A stretch of DNA of 64,000 bases from Alphaproteobacteria bacterium (GTDB lineage Bacteria; Pseudomonadota; Alphaproteobacteria; Micavibrionales; Micavibrionaceae), in contig JAGRIJ010000013.1 of NCBI GenBank assembly GCA_020443295.1, positions 19,902 through 83,901 on the forward strand, written 5' to 3'. This document shows, one piece after another, positions 9,335-20,369 of this stretch. Both the position numbers and the translations under genes were made by a program. The stretch's first letter is position 1, and each line of letters opens with the position of its first letter. Below the pieces are notes generated by a model, which worked only from the letters and a program-made list of their open reading frames with translations, searched no databases and was not told the DNA's origin.

Positions 9335-9470
9335 GAAGATCAAGGAAGAGAGGCAGGCTGACAGTACGAAGGAGAAGGTTCCTGAGATCGGAGGGTTTGC
9401 GGATAAAAATCTTCCCGAACCGACACGCTACGGGGATTGGGATGTCGGTGGACGCTGCAGCGATTTTTAG
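9315..9470 (+). CDS. DUF1674 protein (succinate dehydrogenase assembly factor 4-like)
   Basis: A 51-residue gene. The C-terminal sequence EPTRYGDWDVGGRCSDF, ending at the stop, is the diagnostic DUF1674/SDHAF4 signature. In mitochondria SDHAF4 binds flavinylated SdhA and promotes its assembly with SdhB; the bacterial homologues are inferred to act similarly. An AAGGAG Shine-Dalgarno (9298-9303) lies inside the upstream ybaB-like gene, 11 bases before the ATG, and the two genes overlap by 20 bases, implying coupled translation. No sdh genes are in the window. Confidence 0.88.
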   Translation: MTKLSNKKIKEERQADSTKEKVPEIGGFADKNLPEPTRYGDWDVGGRCSDF

Positions 9471-9485
9471 GAGAGAAGAAGACTT

Positions 9486-10400
9486 ATGAAGCAAGGAAGA
9501 GTCATGACACGGAATTTGAAGACTTATCTTTTTTTTACCGTTCTTGCCGTTTCCGGGGTTCTTAGTTCCCGGTCTGCTTTTGCGGGCAAGGCTGCGCTGA
9601 TAGAGATGTTCGGCAGCACCTATAAGTGTCAGGCCAACGGACAGGTCGAAAAGGAGATCCAACAACTGATCGAGGATAATCAGGATCTTGTTCTCATTAA
9701 CTGCCGACTGAAGAATCCTCCCAATATTCCGGAAATTGAGCTTTACAGTCATGAATTCTGCAATGATGGTCGTCTGGGTTATTATAAAGCGCTTGATACA
9801 ATGATCATTCCCACGCCCATGGTTGTCGTTAACGGGCGTTATGATGCCAATCTGACAAAAATCGACGCGGCGCTCAAAGCTTCATATTCTCTGGACCAAA
9901 TCAAATCCATCAATCTTGTGCGGTACGGCGGTGTTCTTGAAGTCAGCATGCCTGATGCGCCGTCGGAAACAGGTGCGGGGGAAGTTTATCTTTACAGCTA
10001 TCTTCTCAATCCTGAGGCTATGGACGTTGAAACTCCCGAGCCGGAAAAAATAGAAGGCGACACTTATATCGGAACTGCGGCAAAAATTATTCCTTTTCGT
10101 CCGGTTGTCAGCATGCAGAAAATTGCAGACTGGTCCGGCGGGTCGTTCAGCCTGTCTTATCCGATTACGTCCCTGCCTGTGACTGCCGGGTACAGCCCGG
10201 AGCAACTCGGGTATGTTGCCGTGCTCCATGAGGGCGGTTCGTCGGGTCCTGTCCTTGCGGTCGGAGATCTGAATGAAGGCGCAGCCTTTGCCGATGAAGC
10301 AAAAAGTCAAAGCGCTTCGTTGCCGAAATCCTTACCACCGGGCGACAATGCAAACACGTCTGTGTCTGATGGAGCGGTTGCTACGCCGCCAGATCAATAA
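9486..10400 (+). CDS. DUF1223-like secreted protein, thioredoxin-like fold
   Basis: A 304-residue protein with a signal peptide (hydrophobic segment about residues 11-25, cleavage near SAFA-GK). The body resembles DUF1223 proteins: ALIEMFGSTYKC at the first strand, a tyrosine-rich middle, and TPMVVVNGRYDAN matching the family's cis-proline plus VNGR segment. The family's usual CSSCPPAD motif is replaced by STYKCQANGQ, so only one cysteine remains there and a redox role is unlikely. The C terminus adds a low-complexity Ser/Pro/Asn tail. A second possible start is the ATG at 9504. The 3' end overlaps the convergent xth gene by 20 bases. Confidence 0.72.
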   Translation: MKQGRVMTRNLKTYLFFTVLAVSGVLSSRSAFAGKAALIEMFGSTYKCQANGQVEKEIQQLIEDNQDLVLINCRLKNPPNIPEIELYSHEFCNDGRLGYYKALDTMIIPTPMVVVNGRYDANLTKIDAALKASYSLDQIKSINLVRYGGVLEVSMPDAPSETGAGEVYLYSYLLNPEAMDVETPEPEKIEGDTYIGTAAKIIPFRPVVSMQKIADWSGGSFSLSYPITSLPVTAGYSPEQLGYVAVLHEGGSSGPVLAVGDLNEGAAFADEAKSQSASLPKSLPPGDNANTSVSDGAVATPPDQ

Positions 10401-11169
10401 TCAGGGGGACATGATCGCTGGCTTTTTCCCAGTCCCGCGCGTCCGTAAGGATTTTGTGTTTTTTGAGGGCCGGTTTCAGGGGTGGGGTGACCCAGATATG
10501 GTCGAGACGCCGGCCCCGGTTTGATTTTCGCCAATCCCGGTTTCTGTAGGACCACCATGTGTAGCATTTTTCCTGTTCAGGGATGAAATGGCGGCTGGAG
10601 TCCGTCCAGTCCAAAGATTTTCTCATTTTCTCCAGCTTTTCGATTTCTATGGGAGTATGCGAAACTACTTTCTGGAGCTGCTTGTGGGACCAGACATCGT
10701 GTTCATAGGGAGCGATATTGAAATCCCCTGCGGAGACCAAGGGCATGTCTGATGTGTAGCGGTCCTTGAACCATTTTCCCATTTCATCAACAAAATCGAG
10801 CTTGTGCGCAAATTTGTCGTTTATGTCGGGGTCGGGTTCGTCTCCTCCGGCAGGAACATAAAGATTGTGCAGTTCAAAGCGGGGGAGCCGCACGGAAATA
10901 TGACGGCAGTCTTCCTTGCCCACGCGGTGGTGGATTTGTGAGTCCTCGAACGGTGTGCGCGAGAGGATGGCCACTCCGTTATAACTTTTCATGCCGTGGA
11001 AATGCTGGTGCGCGTATCCGGCGGAGCGGATGTTCTCTACCGGGAAATGTTCGTCAGGGCATTTCGTTTCCTGCAAGCAGACCAGATCGGGTTTTTCTTC
11101 CTGCAACAGCTTTGTGAGCAGGCCAATGCGCAGGCGCACAGAATTGATATTCCAGGTGAGAATTCTCAT
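10381..11169 (-). CDS. xth: Exodeoxyribonuclease III
   Basis: AP endonuclease and 3'-5' exonuclease of base excision repair. The 262-residue endonuclease/exonuclease/phosphatase fold shows WNINSVRLRI (1st motif), LQETKCPD with the catalytic glutamate, NLYVPAGGDEPD, AGDFNIAPYEHDVW, LDHIWVT and the terminal SDHVPLIIDL with the catalytic histidine. It lies 9 bases downstream of ybaB on the same strand, so it is probably the last gene of a dnaX-ybaB-xth unit. Confidence 0.96.
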   Translation of the reverse strand: MRILTWNINSVRLRIGLLTKLLQEEKPDLVCLQETKCPDEHFPVENIRSAGYAHQHFHGMKSYNGVAILSRTPFEDSQIHHRVGKEDCRHISVRLPRFELHNLYVPAGGDEPDPDINDKFAHKLDFVDEMGKWFKDRYTSDMPLVSAGDFNIAPYEHDVWSHKQLQKVVSHTPIEIEKLEKMRKSLDWTDSSRHFIPEQEKCYTWWSYRNRDWRKSNRGRRLDHIWVTPPLKPALKKHKILTDARDWEKASDHVPLIIDLAA

Positions 11170-11178
11170 TATTGGCGA

Positions 11179-11499
11179 TCAAAACGGCAGGTTCATGTCA
11201 GAGGGGAGACCGAGGCCTTCCATCATGCTGCGGGTCTCGGATTTAATTCTGCCGTCCTTGGCTTCGGTTGCGTTATTTACCGCGGCAACGATGAGGTCTT
11301 CGAGCGTTTCCTTATCGGAGTTCATCAGAGAGTTATCGATTGTAATCCGTGTCAGCTTTCCCGCGCAGGTCATAACGACCTTGACCATGCCGCCGCCGGA
11401 TTCACCTTCGACCTCTACATCCATCAGTTTTTCCTGCATTTGCTGGATTTTCAGCTGCATGTCCTGCGCCTGTTTCATCATTTGCTGAAAGTTCATCAT
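11179..11499 (-). CDS. YbaB/EbfC-family nucleoid-associated protein
   Basis: A 106-residue canonical member. The N terminus MMNFQQMMKQAQDMQLKIQQ has the Met/Gln-rich amphipathic helix, followed by VKVVMTCAGKLTRITIDNSLM and a C-terminal DLIVAAVNNATEA helix, ending GLGLPSDMNLPF as is usual. Proteins of this family bind DNA as dimers and are nearly always encoded next to dnaX. The start codon overlaps the dnaX stop by four bases, giving translational coupling. recR, which commonly follows, is absent here; xth takes its place. Confidence 0.94.
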   Translation of the reverse strand: MMNFQQMMKQAQDMQLKIQQMQEKLMDVEVEGESGGGMVKVVMTCAGKLTRITIDNSLMNSDKETLEDLIVAAVNNATEAKDGRIKSETRSMMEGLGLPSDMNLPF

Positions 11500-13220
11500 C
11501 CTCGTTTTTCCTTGCTCTGTTGGGCGTTCCGGTCCGGGGGCGTATTATCCTGCTCTTCTTTTGCTTTTTCAACCCTGACGATTTTCGCATCAGGGAATAT
11601 TTCCAGAATTTCGGCAACCACGGGATGGTTGCGGGCTTTATCTATTTCACGGCGAATTTCTTCTTCTTTTTGTTCGGACAAGGTCGGCTGGCCGGGCTTT
11701 TCGGAGAGTGAAATCAGCCAGCGGTGACCCGTGAGTTCCTGAAGGATTTTTCCCAGATTTTGCGCCAGTTTTGGCGATGCTTCGGGGTTGGCGCGGAATT
11801 CGAGATGACCGATCGGGTTCTCTCCTTCCGTTTTCTGTTCAAGCTTGACCAGATGGGCATAGTGGTAGAGTTCTCCGGCGATCAGCGCCTCCCGGCTGGT
11901 TTCGAGCAGGGTAACCATGTCCTCTAAAGTATGCAGGCGTGTTTTTGCCGGAGGGCGGTCAATCTTCGCTTCGTCTTCTATCAGAATCGCAACGGGTTCC
12001 TTTGTTTTTTCGGCTTGTTTTACGACGGGCGGGGATTTGGGTGACTGCGTATCCGCGTCTTTCAGGCTTCGGATCAGGTCTGCCGGATCAGGCAGGTCGG
12101 CGGCATAGGACAGGCGGATGATCACCATTTCGGCGGCGGCCTGAGGGTCAGGGGCTTCATGGACTTCGCTGAGACCCTTAAGCAGAATTTGCCATGATTT
12201 GCCCAAGGTCGGCATGGTCAGGCGACTGGCGAGATCCTTTACGCGCTTGAGCATCAATCCGGAAAGGGATTCGGATTCGCTTCCGATATTCGGAACGGCA
12301 CGGAATTTTGTGAGCAGGTGGGTGAGTTCCAGCAGGTCCTGCATGACCATGACCGGGGCCCCGCCTTTTTTATAAATATCGTCCATCAGGTTCAGCGCTT
12401 CGGGCAGCTCTCCTGTCAGAACATTTTCCAGCAGGTCGAAGGTGAGCATCCGGTCGGTGAGGCCGAGCATACTCTGCACCAGTTCGGCAGTGATTTTGTC
12501 ACCGGAAAGGGCGATCGCCTGATCGAGAAGGCTGAGCCCGTCACGTACCGAACCGTCGGCGGCGCGGGCAATCATCTCGATTGCCGCATCTTCGGCTGTG
12601 ACGTTTTCTTTCGTGCCTATATCCTTGTAATGTTTGCAGAGCGTCTCAAAGGCTACGCGGCGCAGATCAAAGCGCTGGCAGCGGGAGAGGACGGTCACCG
12701 GAACCTTGCGGATTTCGGTTGTCGCGAAGATGAACTTGACGTGTTCCGGCGGTTCTTCAAGCGTTTTCAACAGGGCGTTGAAGGCCGAGGGTGAGAGCAT
12801 GTGCACTTCGTCGATGATGTAGATTTTGTAACGCGCCTCGACCGGGGCGTAGCGCACGCCGTCCAGGATATCGCGCATGTTGTCCACACCGGTGTGACTG
12901 GCCGCGTCCATTTCTATAACGTCCGGGTGGCGGTCTTCGGTGATAGCCTGACAAAGCGGGCAATCGTCCGTCGGGCCGACGGTCGGGCCTGATTTTCCAT
13001 CCGGGCCTTTATAGTTCAAGGCTTTTGCAATAATACGGGCCGTCGTGGTTTTGCCGATTCCCCGCACGCCGGTCAGCATAAAGGCGTGAGCGATACGGCC
13101 GGAACTGATGGCGTTTTTCAGCGTGCGCACGAGGGCGTCCTGTCCGATCAGTTCGTCGAAATTGCGGGGGCGGTATTTACGCGCCAGTACGCGGTAAGCC
13201 TGCTGTTTGTCAGAAGTCAT
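11496..13220 (-). CDS. dnaX: DNA polymerase III subunits gamma/tau
   Basis: ATPase subunit of the clamp loader. The 574 residues comprise an AAA+ domain with LTGVRGIGKTTTARIIAKAL (Walker A, near residue 50), YIIDEVHMLS (Walker B), FATTEIRKVPVTVLSRCQRFDLRR (sensor 1 and SRC arginine finger), followed by domain III and a tau-type C-terminal region. The zinc-binding segment keeps only DDCPLC: the first two cysteines of the usual four are replaced (NYKG, PTD), a change I believe also occurs in other alphaproteobacterial DnaX proteins. I looked for a slippery A-run frameshift signal and did not find a convincing one. Confidence 0.96.
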   Translation of the reverse strand: MTSDKQQAYRVLARKYRPRNFDELIGQDALVRTLKNAISSGRIAHAFMLTGVRGIGKTTTARIIAKALNYKGPDGKSGPTVGPTDDCPLCQAITEDRHPDVIEMDAASHTGVDNMRDILDGVRYAPVEARYKIYIIDEVHMLSPSAFNALLKTLEEPPEHVKFIFATTEIRKVPVTVLSRCQRFDLRRVAFETLCKHYKDIGTKENVTAEDAAIEMIARAADGSVRDGLSLLDQAIALSGDKITAELVQSMLGLTDRMLTFDLLENVLTGELPEALNLMDDIYKKGGAPVMVMQDLLELTHLLTKFRAVPNIGSESESLSGLMLKRVKDLASRLTMPTLGKSWQILLKGLSEVHEAPDPQAAAEMVIIRLSYAADLPDPADLIRSLKDADTQSPKSPPVVKQAEKTKEPVAILIEDEAKIDRPPAKTRLHTLEDMVTLLETSREALIAGELYHYAHLVKLEQKTEGENPIGHLEFRANPEASPKLAQNLGKILQELTGHRWLISLSEKPGQPTLSEQKEEEIRREIDKARNHPVVAEILEIFPDAKIVRVEKAKEEQDNTPPDRNAQQSKEKRG

Positions 13221-13260
13221 CCCCGATTCTTAATGCGATTCAGGGACGGCTGCAATGATT

Positions 13261-14445
13261 TTAGACAGCATGTTCCCATCGGGGCGGTTCTTCTTCACCG
13301 TGTTCGGTCTGACTATTTGCGGCGATATTTTCCGTATACCAGCGGATTCTTTTCCCTGTATGGTCCCATGCCTTGTCGAATTCAGTTGAGGCTATGAACG
13401 CCTCCCAGCCTTTTTGCAGGAAGTCTATGGTTTCGTCTCTGTACTCGGCGTGCGGGTTTTCCGCTGCCGGGTCGAAGGTGCGGCTTTTCTGAATGTCATG
13501 GCGGGTGAGGATGACCCATCCGTCCATCGACCTGAGGTTCGGGACTTCGCGTCCCATGTGCAGAAGAGCGGTTCCGTGGGTGAGGCCGTCGCCGGTGTTC
13601 ATATATTTCACATTGATTTTGGGACGGCTTGGGGGCGAGCCTACGAATTGAGCCCCTACCGTGCCTGGCATTTCCATGGGTCTGCCCGTGGAAATATCGG
13701 TGATCATGCGTATATCGGCTTTGTGGATGTGGCCGGTGATCGTTGCTGCCGCTCCCCGTTCCAATGCTCTTAGGGCCGCATTCCTGCGGAAACTGGCGAT
13801 AAAGAACTTTCCTATGTGTTTAAGGCTGTTTGTAATCGGGAAGGGGTAGTGGATGCTGCCGGGGGAGACGGATTCAAAGGCTCTTTTAAGGCGATGGTCT
13901 ATATGGAGACCCGCGTCCAATATGCGCGAGCCTTTGGAATAAAGGCCTTCATAATTGGCAAGGCAGGCGGGATCGTTTTCATCGCCATGTTCGAGGTGAG
14001 TGATGATTCCGCCGAAACGCTCAAGCATGTGATCGCGGACATGGATGCCATTCAGGGTCTGGCCGTTGAAAATGTCCAGAGTGTTGTCGTGGTTTCCGGG
14101 AATGAAATAGACTTCTGTTCCGCGGTCGATCTGGGCCATGACCACATCCATAAACCGCAGGTGTGCTTCATAGGCGGGAACATCCAGCTCTTCGAGGAAA
14201 TCCTCGAAATTTGCGGGAAGGGTGACTTCCTGCCCGTTGCCGCCCGCCTTCATCCGTTTCTGGATGATGTGCATGATATATTCATAGTCGATGATATCGC
14301 CGATCAGGAACAGCCTGTCAGGGTTGACCTGCTCGATCATCTGCCCCTGATATTGCAGGGCCGAATTATGCTGATGAAAGAGGTGGGTGTCCGACACAAA
14401 CAAAGACACCGGCTCGCGCAAAGCCGGAAGAAAAACCTTCTCCAT
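13261..14445 (-). CDS. Calcineurin-like metallophosphoesterase (UDP-2,3-diacylglucosamine hydrolase-like family)
   Basis: A 394-residue protein with the complete metallophosphoesterase signature: SDTHLFHQ, GDIIDYEY, PGNHDNTLD, EHGDENDPA and TGHIHKADI. The arrangement, with a short insertion between the first two motifs, resembles the LpxH/COG2908 group found in alphaproteobacteria, although the protein is about 100 residues longer owing to a C-terminal extension rich in charged residues. A role in lipid A synthesis is possible but not shown. It lies downstream of the SRP RNA on the same strand, 150 bases away, and 40 bases upstream of dnaX. Confidence 0.82.
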   Translation of the reverse strand: MEKVFLPALREPVSLFVSDTHLFHQHNSALQYQGQMIEQVNPDRLFLIGDIIDYEYIMHIIQKRMKAGGNGQEVTLPANFEDFLEELDVPAYEAHLRFMDVVMAQIDRGTEVYFIPGNHDNTLDIFNGQTLNGIHVRDHMLERFGGIITHLEHGDENDPACLANYEGLYSKGSRILDAGLHIDHRLKRAFESVSPGSIHYPFPITNSLKHIGKFFIASFRRNAALRALERGAAATITGHIHKADIRMITDISTGRPMEMPGTVGAQFVGSPPSRPKINVKYMNTGDGLTHGTALLHMGREVPNLRSMDGWVILTRHDIQKSRTFDPAAENPHAEYRDETIDFLQKGWEAFIASTEFDKAWDHTGKRIRWYTENIAANSQTEHGEEEPPRWEHAV

Positions 14446-14593
14446 GAACTCTAACCATTTTCCGTGGACGTTAATTACGCAGAAATTTCTAAACCGCGGT
14501 CATCATCACTGATCGGGATAAAAATTGCAAGAAAATGCTGCGCTGCAAGATGAGCGGCAGGGTGAGCGCGGGATGGCGGGAGAGGGCTTGAAA

Positions 14594-14690
14594 AAGTGGA
14601 AGGTCGCACGACCCGAAAAACTCGACGCTGGCTGCTTCCTTTCGGACCTGACCGGATACGAACAAGCATCCGCCCGGCAACCTTCCGGCT
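14594..14690 (-). ncRNA. ffs: Signal recognition particle RNA (4.5S type)
   Basis: On the minus strand the SRP core GGTCAGGTCCGAAAGGAAGC is present, matching the conserved symmetric loop/GNAR tetraloop of small bacterial SRP RNAs, which bind Ffh. Distal arms pair: GGAAGGTTGC (complement of 14677-14686) with GCGACCTTCC (complement of 14598-14607). The closing stem is followed by a T-run that would serve as terminator. Ends are estimated from the promoter and the T-run. Location near dnaX is typical for this RNA. Confidence 0.93.
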
Positions 14691-14695
14691 ACGGG

Positions 14696-14722
14696 TATAT
14701 AGGGCGGGGGCCGGGTTTGCAA
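14696..14722 (-). promoter_or_regulatory. Sigma-70-type promoter of the SRP RNA
   Basis: Reading the minus strand, TTGCAA (14717-14722) and TATATA (14696-14701) are separated by 15 bases, and the -10 box ends 5-6 bases before the inferred 5' end of the SRP RNA. The spacing is shorter than ideal, but no other promoter-like pair is as close. Confidence 0.5.
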
Positions 14723-14778
14723 GTTTTCGTTGAATTTTTAGGCTGTTTTGTGTAGTTCATAGCCTCATCACTTGGTGC

Positions 14779-14853
14779 GCCGTTGTAGCTCAGGGGTAGA
14801 GCAACGCATTCGTAATGCGTGGGCCGGGAGTTCAAATCTCCCCAACGGCACCA
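14779..14853 (+). tRNA. tRNA-Thr (anticodon CGT)
   Basis: Full cloverleaf: acceptor GCCGTTG pairs with CAACGGC, D arm GCTCAGGGGTAGAGC, anticodon stem ACGCA/TGCGT with loop TTCGTAA giving anticodon CGT (reads ACG), T arm GGGAG-TTCAAAT-CTCCC, discriminator A and an encoded CCA end. A possible promoter TTGAAT (14730-14735) with a weak -10 lies upstream. Confidence 0.97.
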
Positions 14854-14995
14854 TTTTTCATAAAATAAATTGTTTTTGACCTTATATCGTGCGCGATTTG
14901 CCTGATTAATGGTCGGTATATATTGGTAACAAGAGATACAATCAAAAATTGGTTTTCTGTTGTATAAATTTTCCAAGCGGGCATAATTCACTGAG

Positions 14996-16357
14996 ATGGA
15001 CCGCTCATTAAAGCCCTCGTTAAATCTATCCCTGACACTCCGTTATAGTGTTGCCCTGATTTTTATTCTTTTTATTCTGTTCTCAACGTATCTTATTAAT
15101 ATGTATAACTTTTCCCGCGCAGAGCATGATGCGCGGATCATCAATATCAGCGGCATGCAGCGTATGCTTTCCCAGCGTGTCGCGCTGATGGTTACTAAAA
15201 TCGCAGAGAACCCGAACAATCAGAAAACGCAACCATATCTTGAAAAGCTTGAAGGAGCCCAGACAAGGATGCGGCAGAACCACGAGGAACTTAAGTCTCG
15301 TATTATTTCTGAAAGCCAGAACAGCGATTTATATCAGCTTTACTTTGAAGACGACGGAATTGATTCACAGATGCAGCACTATCTTGGTTTGGCGTCTGAT
15401 TTTCTCAAGCTTTACAAGGCGGGGGATTACAATGCGGAAAAAGCAGGATCATTAAGCAATGAAATCACGTTTATCGCCGCGGACGGATTCCTGCAAAAGC
15501 TTGACCGGGCTGTAAGCCTTTATGAAAAGCAGGCGCCGGGCAATCTTCAGAATCTTCGCACATATGAGATTTATTTCTTTGTGCTCGGGGTTCTGGTTTT
15601 GATCAGCGAAGTTTTGTTAATTTTCAGGCCGATGGTTCGGGAAATCGTCAATAAAACCGAAACGCTCAGCAATAGAAACAAGGAACTTACTGAGTTTTCG
15701 TACCGCATCTCACATGATTTGCGGGCGCCGATCCGGTCGGTATTGGGTTTAGTTGGTATCATGGAAAAGGCGAACGAGAAGGGTGATCGTGAAAAAGCCG
15801 ACGAGGCTTTTCGAAAAATAAAACCCGCTTTAATGAATTTTGAGCGATTGGTTGAGGATATCATTAAGCTCAATAAAATGAGCGTCGCCGATATACCAGA
15901 AGAAGAAGTGTTTATTCCGGCGGTTATCGATGAATCGGTTAAGGCTGTTGAAAATATCCTTGCGAACGATAAGGTTCAAATTGTCGTGAATACTGATATC
16001 CAGCATTCCTGCGTCATGCAGAAGCTTCTTCTCAGGCAAATTCTCGAGAACCTGATTTCCAACGCCATTAAATATTACGACCCAGAGAAAGAAGTCAGCA
16101 AACTGGAAATCAGCGCGCACGAGAGAGATAAAAAATACATTATTTCGATTATCGATAACGGTCTTGGTATTCCCGAGGACTTCCGGCACAAGCTCTTTCA
16201 GATGTTCCAGCGTTTTCATCCTCAAAAGTCGTTTGGCAGCGGTCTTGGCCTGTATCTGGTAAAGCAGAGTGTAAAAGCTTTAAAGGGAGATATCCGTTAC
16301 GTTCCAAGACCAGACGGTTCGGAGTTTATTTTAACGTTTCCGGGCAAAAATATTTAA
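14996..16357 (+). CDS. Sensor histidine kinase with PilJ-type periplasmic domain
   Basis: A 453-residue membrane kinase. TM1 is at about 17-36, followed by a periplasmic four-helix domain of the PilJ/type IV pili MCP N-terminal kind (ISGMQRMLSQRVALM), TM2 at about 190-212, then a short linker and the HisKA domain with SYRISHDLRAPIRSVLGL carrying the phospho-histidine, and a HATPase domain with N box ENLISNAIKYY, IIDNGLGIP and GSGLGLYLV. The PilJ-type sensor also occurs in nitrate/nitrite-sensing NarX-like proteins. It precedes a response regulator by 13 bases, making a two-component operon. The regulator lacks an output domain, so signalling probably passes on by phosphorelay or protein contact. 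Confidence 0.9.
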   Translation: MDRSLKPSLNLSLTLRYSVALIFILFILFSTYLINMYNFSRAEHDARIINISGMQRMLSQRVALMVTKIAENPNNQKTQPYLEKLEGAQTRMRQNHEELKSRIISESQNSDLYQLYFEDDGIDSQMQHYLGLASDFLKLYKAGDYNAEKAGSLSNEITFIAADGFLQKLDRAVSLYEKQAPGNLQNLRTYEIYFFVLGVLVLISEVLLIFRPMVREIVNKTETLSNRNKELTEFSYRISHDLRAPIRSVLGLVGIMEKANEKGDREKADEAFRKIKPALMNFERLVEDIIKLNKMSVADIPEEEVFIPAVIDESVKAVENILANDKVQIVVNTDIQHSCVMQKLLLRQILENLISNAIKYYDPEKEVSKLEISAHERDKKYIISIIDNGLGIPEDFRHKLFQMFQRFHPQKSFGSGLGLYLVKQSVKALKGDIRYVPRPDGSEFILTFPGKNI

Positions 16358-16370
16358 AGGAGTCATTTTT

Positions 16371-16763
16371 ATGAAAGAGATATTGTGCATTGATGATGAT
16401 GAGCTGGATCACTATTTGAGCGAAAACGCAATTCATTCGGTTAGCGAGGATATTATCGTTCATAAAGCTTACGATGGTCAGCAGGCTCTGAGTTGTTTAA
16501 GAGAAGATAAGATTTGTCCCGAGATCATCCTTCTGGATGTTAATATGCCCCGCATGAATGGGCATGAGTTTCTGAAAGAATTTGCAAGAACTCATGACGG
16601 TCGTATTCCCATCATTATTATGTTGACGTCGTCGGACCAGAAAACAGATATCGATCTTTCCATGCAGTATACGTTTGTGAAGGATTTTCTCGTCAAGCCA
16701 TTAACGGAAGAACACGTTAAAAAGATACAGGACATTATGGAGAGCCTTGCCGCCGGAGAGTAA
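16371..16763 (+). CDS. Single-domain response regulator
   Basis: A 130-residue receiver domain without output module. The acidic pocket is D8-D10, the phosphoacceptor D56 in LLDVNMPRMNG, the switch threonine T86 in MLTSSDQ, and K109 in LVKP. A strong AAGGAG Shine-Dalgarno precedes the ATG. It is the likely partner of the PilJ-type kinase immediately upstream. The sequence resembles the Rcp1/CheY-like regulators that commonly follow such kinases. A hairpin terminator follows. Confidence 0.94.
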   Translation: MKEILCIDDDELDHYLSENAIHSVSEDIIVHKAYDGQQALSCLREDKICPEIILLDVNMPRMNGHEFLKEFARTHDGRIPIIIMLTSSDQKTDIDLSMQYTFVKDFLVKPLTEEHVKKIQDIMESLAAGE

Positions 16764-16793
16764 GAGGATAGCAATATAGGATTTTATTTTTAA

Positions 16794-16836
16794 AAACGGC
16801 TCTCCAGAAAGATGGAGAGCCGTTTTCAGTTTTTTA
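16794..16836. terminator. Bidirectional rho-independent terminator
   Basis: Perfect 14-bp arms (16794-16807 and 16814-16827, AAAACGGCTCTCCA and its complement) enclose a GAAAGA loop, with A-run and T-run flanks. It can end transcription of the two-component operon on the plus strand and of katG on the minus strand. Confidence 0.92.
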
Positions 16837-16852
16837 ACCTGTCGGTGTTGGT

Positions 16853-19472
<2,620 letters not shown>

Positions 19473-19478
19473 AGGAGC

Positions 19479-19507
19479 ATATTATTGAGTAAAAACTTTG
19501 AATCAAT
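19479..19507 (-). promoter_or_regulatory. Promoter and possible operator of the Fur/PerR-katG unit
   Basis: On the minus strand TTGATT (19501-19506) and TAATAT (19479-19484) lie 16 bases apart. The -10 box ends only six bases before the ATG at 19472. An interrupted inverted repeat, ATTGA (19484-19488) and TCAAT (19503-19507), spans the promoter and could bind the regulator itself. Confidence 0.45.
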
Positions 19508-19635
19508 CAAAATTTTATTTTTTCTGGCCCGCCTTAAGAGGCTGCTCGGGAGAAAAATAATTTTAACCCGACTATTAATTGCTCAAGTTTTTCTGTTTAC
19601 TGGACTTCCTTATTTATCGCGCAAGGTTTTTTGAA

Positions 19636-20346
19636 ATGGGACGTCGTTTACGCTGTTTGTTGTTTTCGTTCTTTTTATTGACTTTTCCCAGCGGCGCTTT
19701 TGCGGACAAAGCCGAGGTCGATTTTCGCGCCTTCAAAGGGCAGGACGCGTATGCGTGGCTGGCGGAGCATAACTTTATTCTTGAGCGCAGCGCGGATAAC
19801 CGCAAGAAGACGCGCCTTTCGTTTACGGATCAGGGGCTGACGATTGAGGCGCTTAAGTCTGCGCAATCTCTTATCGCGCTCAAGAAGGGTAAACTGACCG
19901 GGGATGAGAGCGTCGAGATCGTCTGGGGCGTGAACAAGTTTCCTGCCGGGGCTTCTTATCAAAAAGGGCACAGGAACGAAGCGATTATGTTTTATGCCTT
20001 TTTCGGGAAAGAGATGATCGATAGCGGGTCCCCTATCATTCCCGACAGCCCGTATTTTATCGCCCTGCATCTGTGTGAGAACGACCCGATCGGCGCGCCG
20101 CTTATGGGACGGTTTTATCACAAAGGGGGGCGGTTTATCTGCGCCGCGCATCCCAAGCCGGGGGAGGCGGTGACTACGCGGCTCGATCTGAAGAAGACAT
20201 TCAAGGATCTGTTCGGAATAGATGCGCCGCCGCTTTCGGGGATCGCGTTCGAGTTCGACACGACCAAACCGCAGGATGACGGAACGTCTTCGGCGTTTGT
20301 GCAGAGCCTGAAATTTCCCAAGGCCACCTATATCCGCGAGGATTAG
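19636..20346 (+). CDS. Secreted protein of unknown function (possibly DUF3047-like)
   Basis: About 236 residues from the ATG at 19636 (MGRRLRCLLFSFFLL), which gives a clean signal peptide with cleavage after GAFA. The frame continues upstream to 19579, but that would bury the signal peptide behind another hydrophobic stretch. The mature protein is beta-rich and contains VEIVWGVNKFPAG and a late DDGTSSAFVQSLKF strand; the order of segments is loosely like DUF3047 periplasmic proteins. Function not known. The methyltransferase gene begins 24 bases downstream on the same strand. Confidence 0.72.
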   Translation: MGRRLRCLLFSFFLLTFPSGAFADKAEVDFRAFKGQDAYAWLAEHNFILERSADNRKKTRLSFTDQGLTIEALKSAQSLIALKKGKLTGDESVEIVWGVNKFPAGASYQKGHRNEAIMFYAFFGKEMIDSGSPIIPDSPYFIALHLCENDPIGAPLMGRFYHKGGRFICAAHPKPGEAVTTRLDLKKTFKDLFGIDAPPLSGIAFEFDTTKPQDDGTSSAFVQSLKFPKATYIRED

Positions 20347-20369
20347 TTTTATTAAAAAGGATTGTTGTT

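Noticed and set aside
14689..14991. 100-residue frame on the minus strand with WGDLNSRPTHYE and ALPLSYNG motif
   Set aside because: This peptide is the well-known artefact of reading antisense through a tRNA gene; the tRNA-Thr is at 14779-14853.
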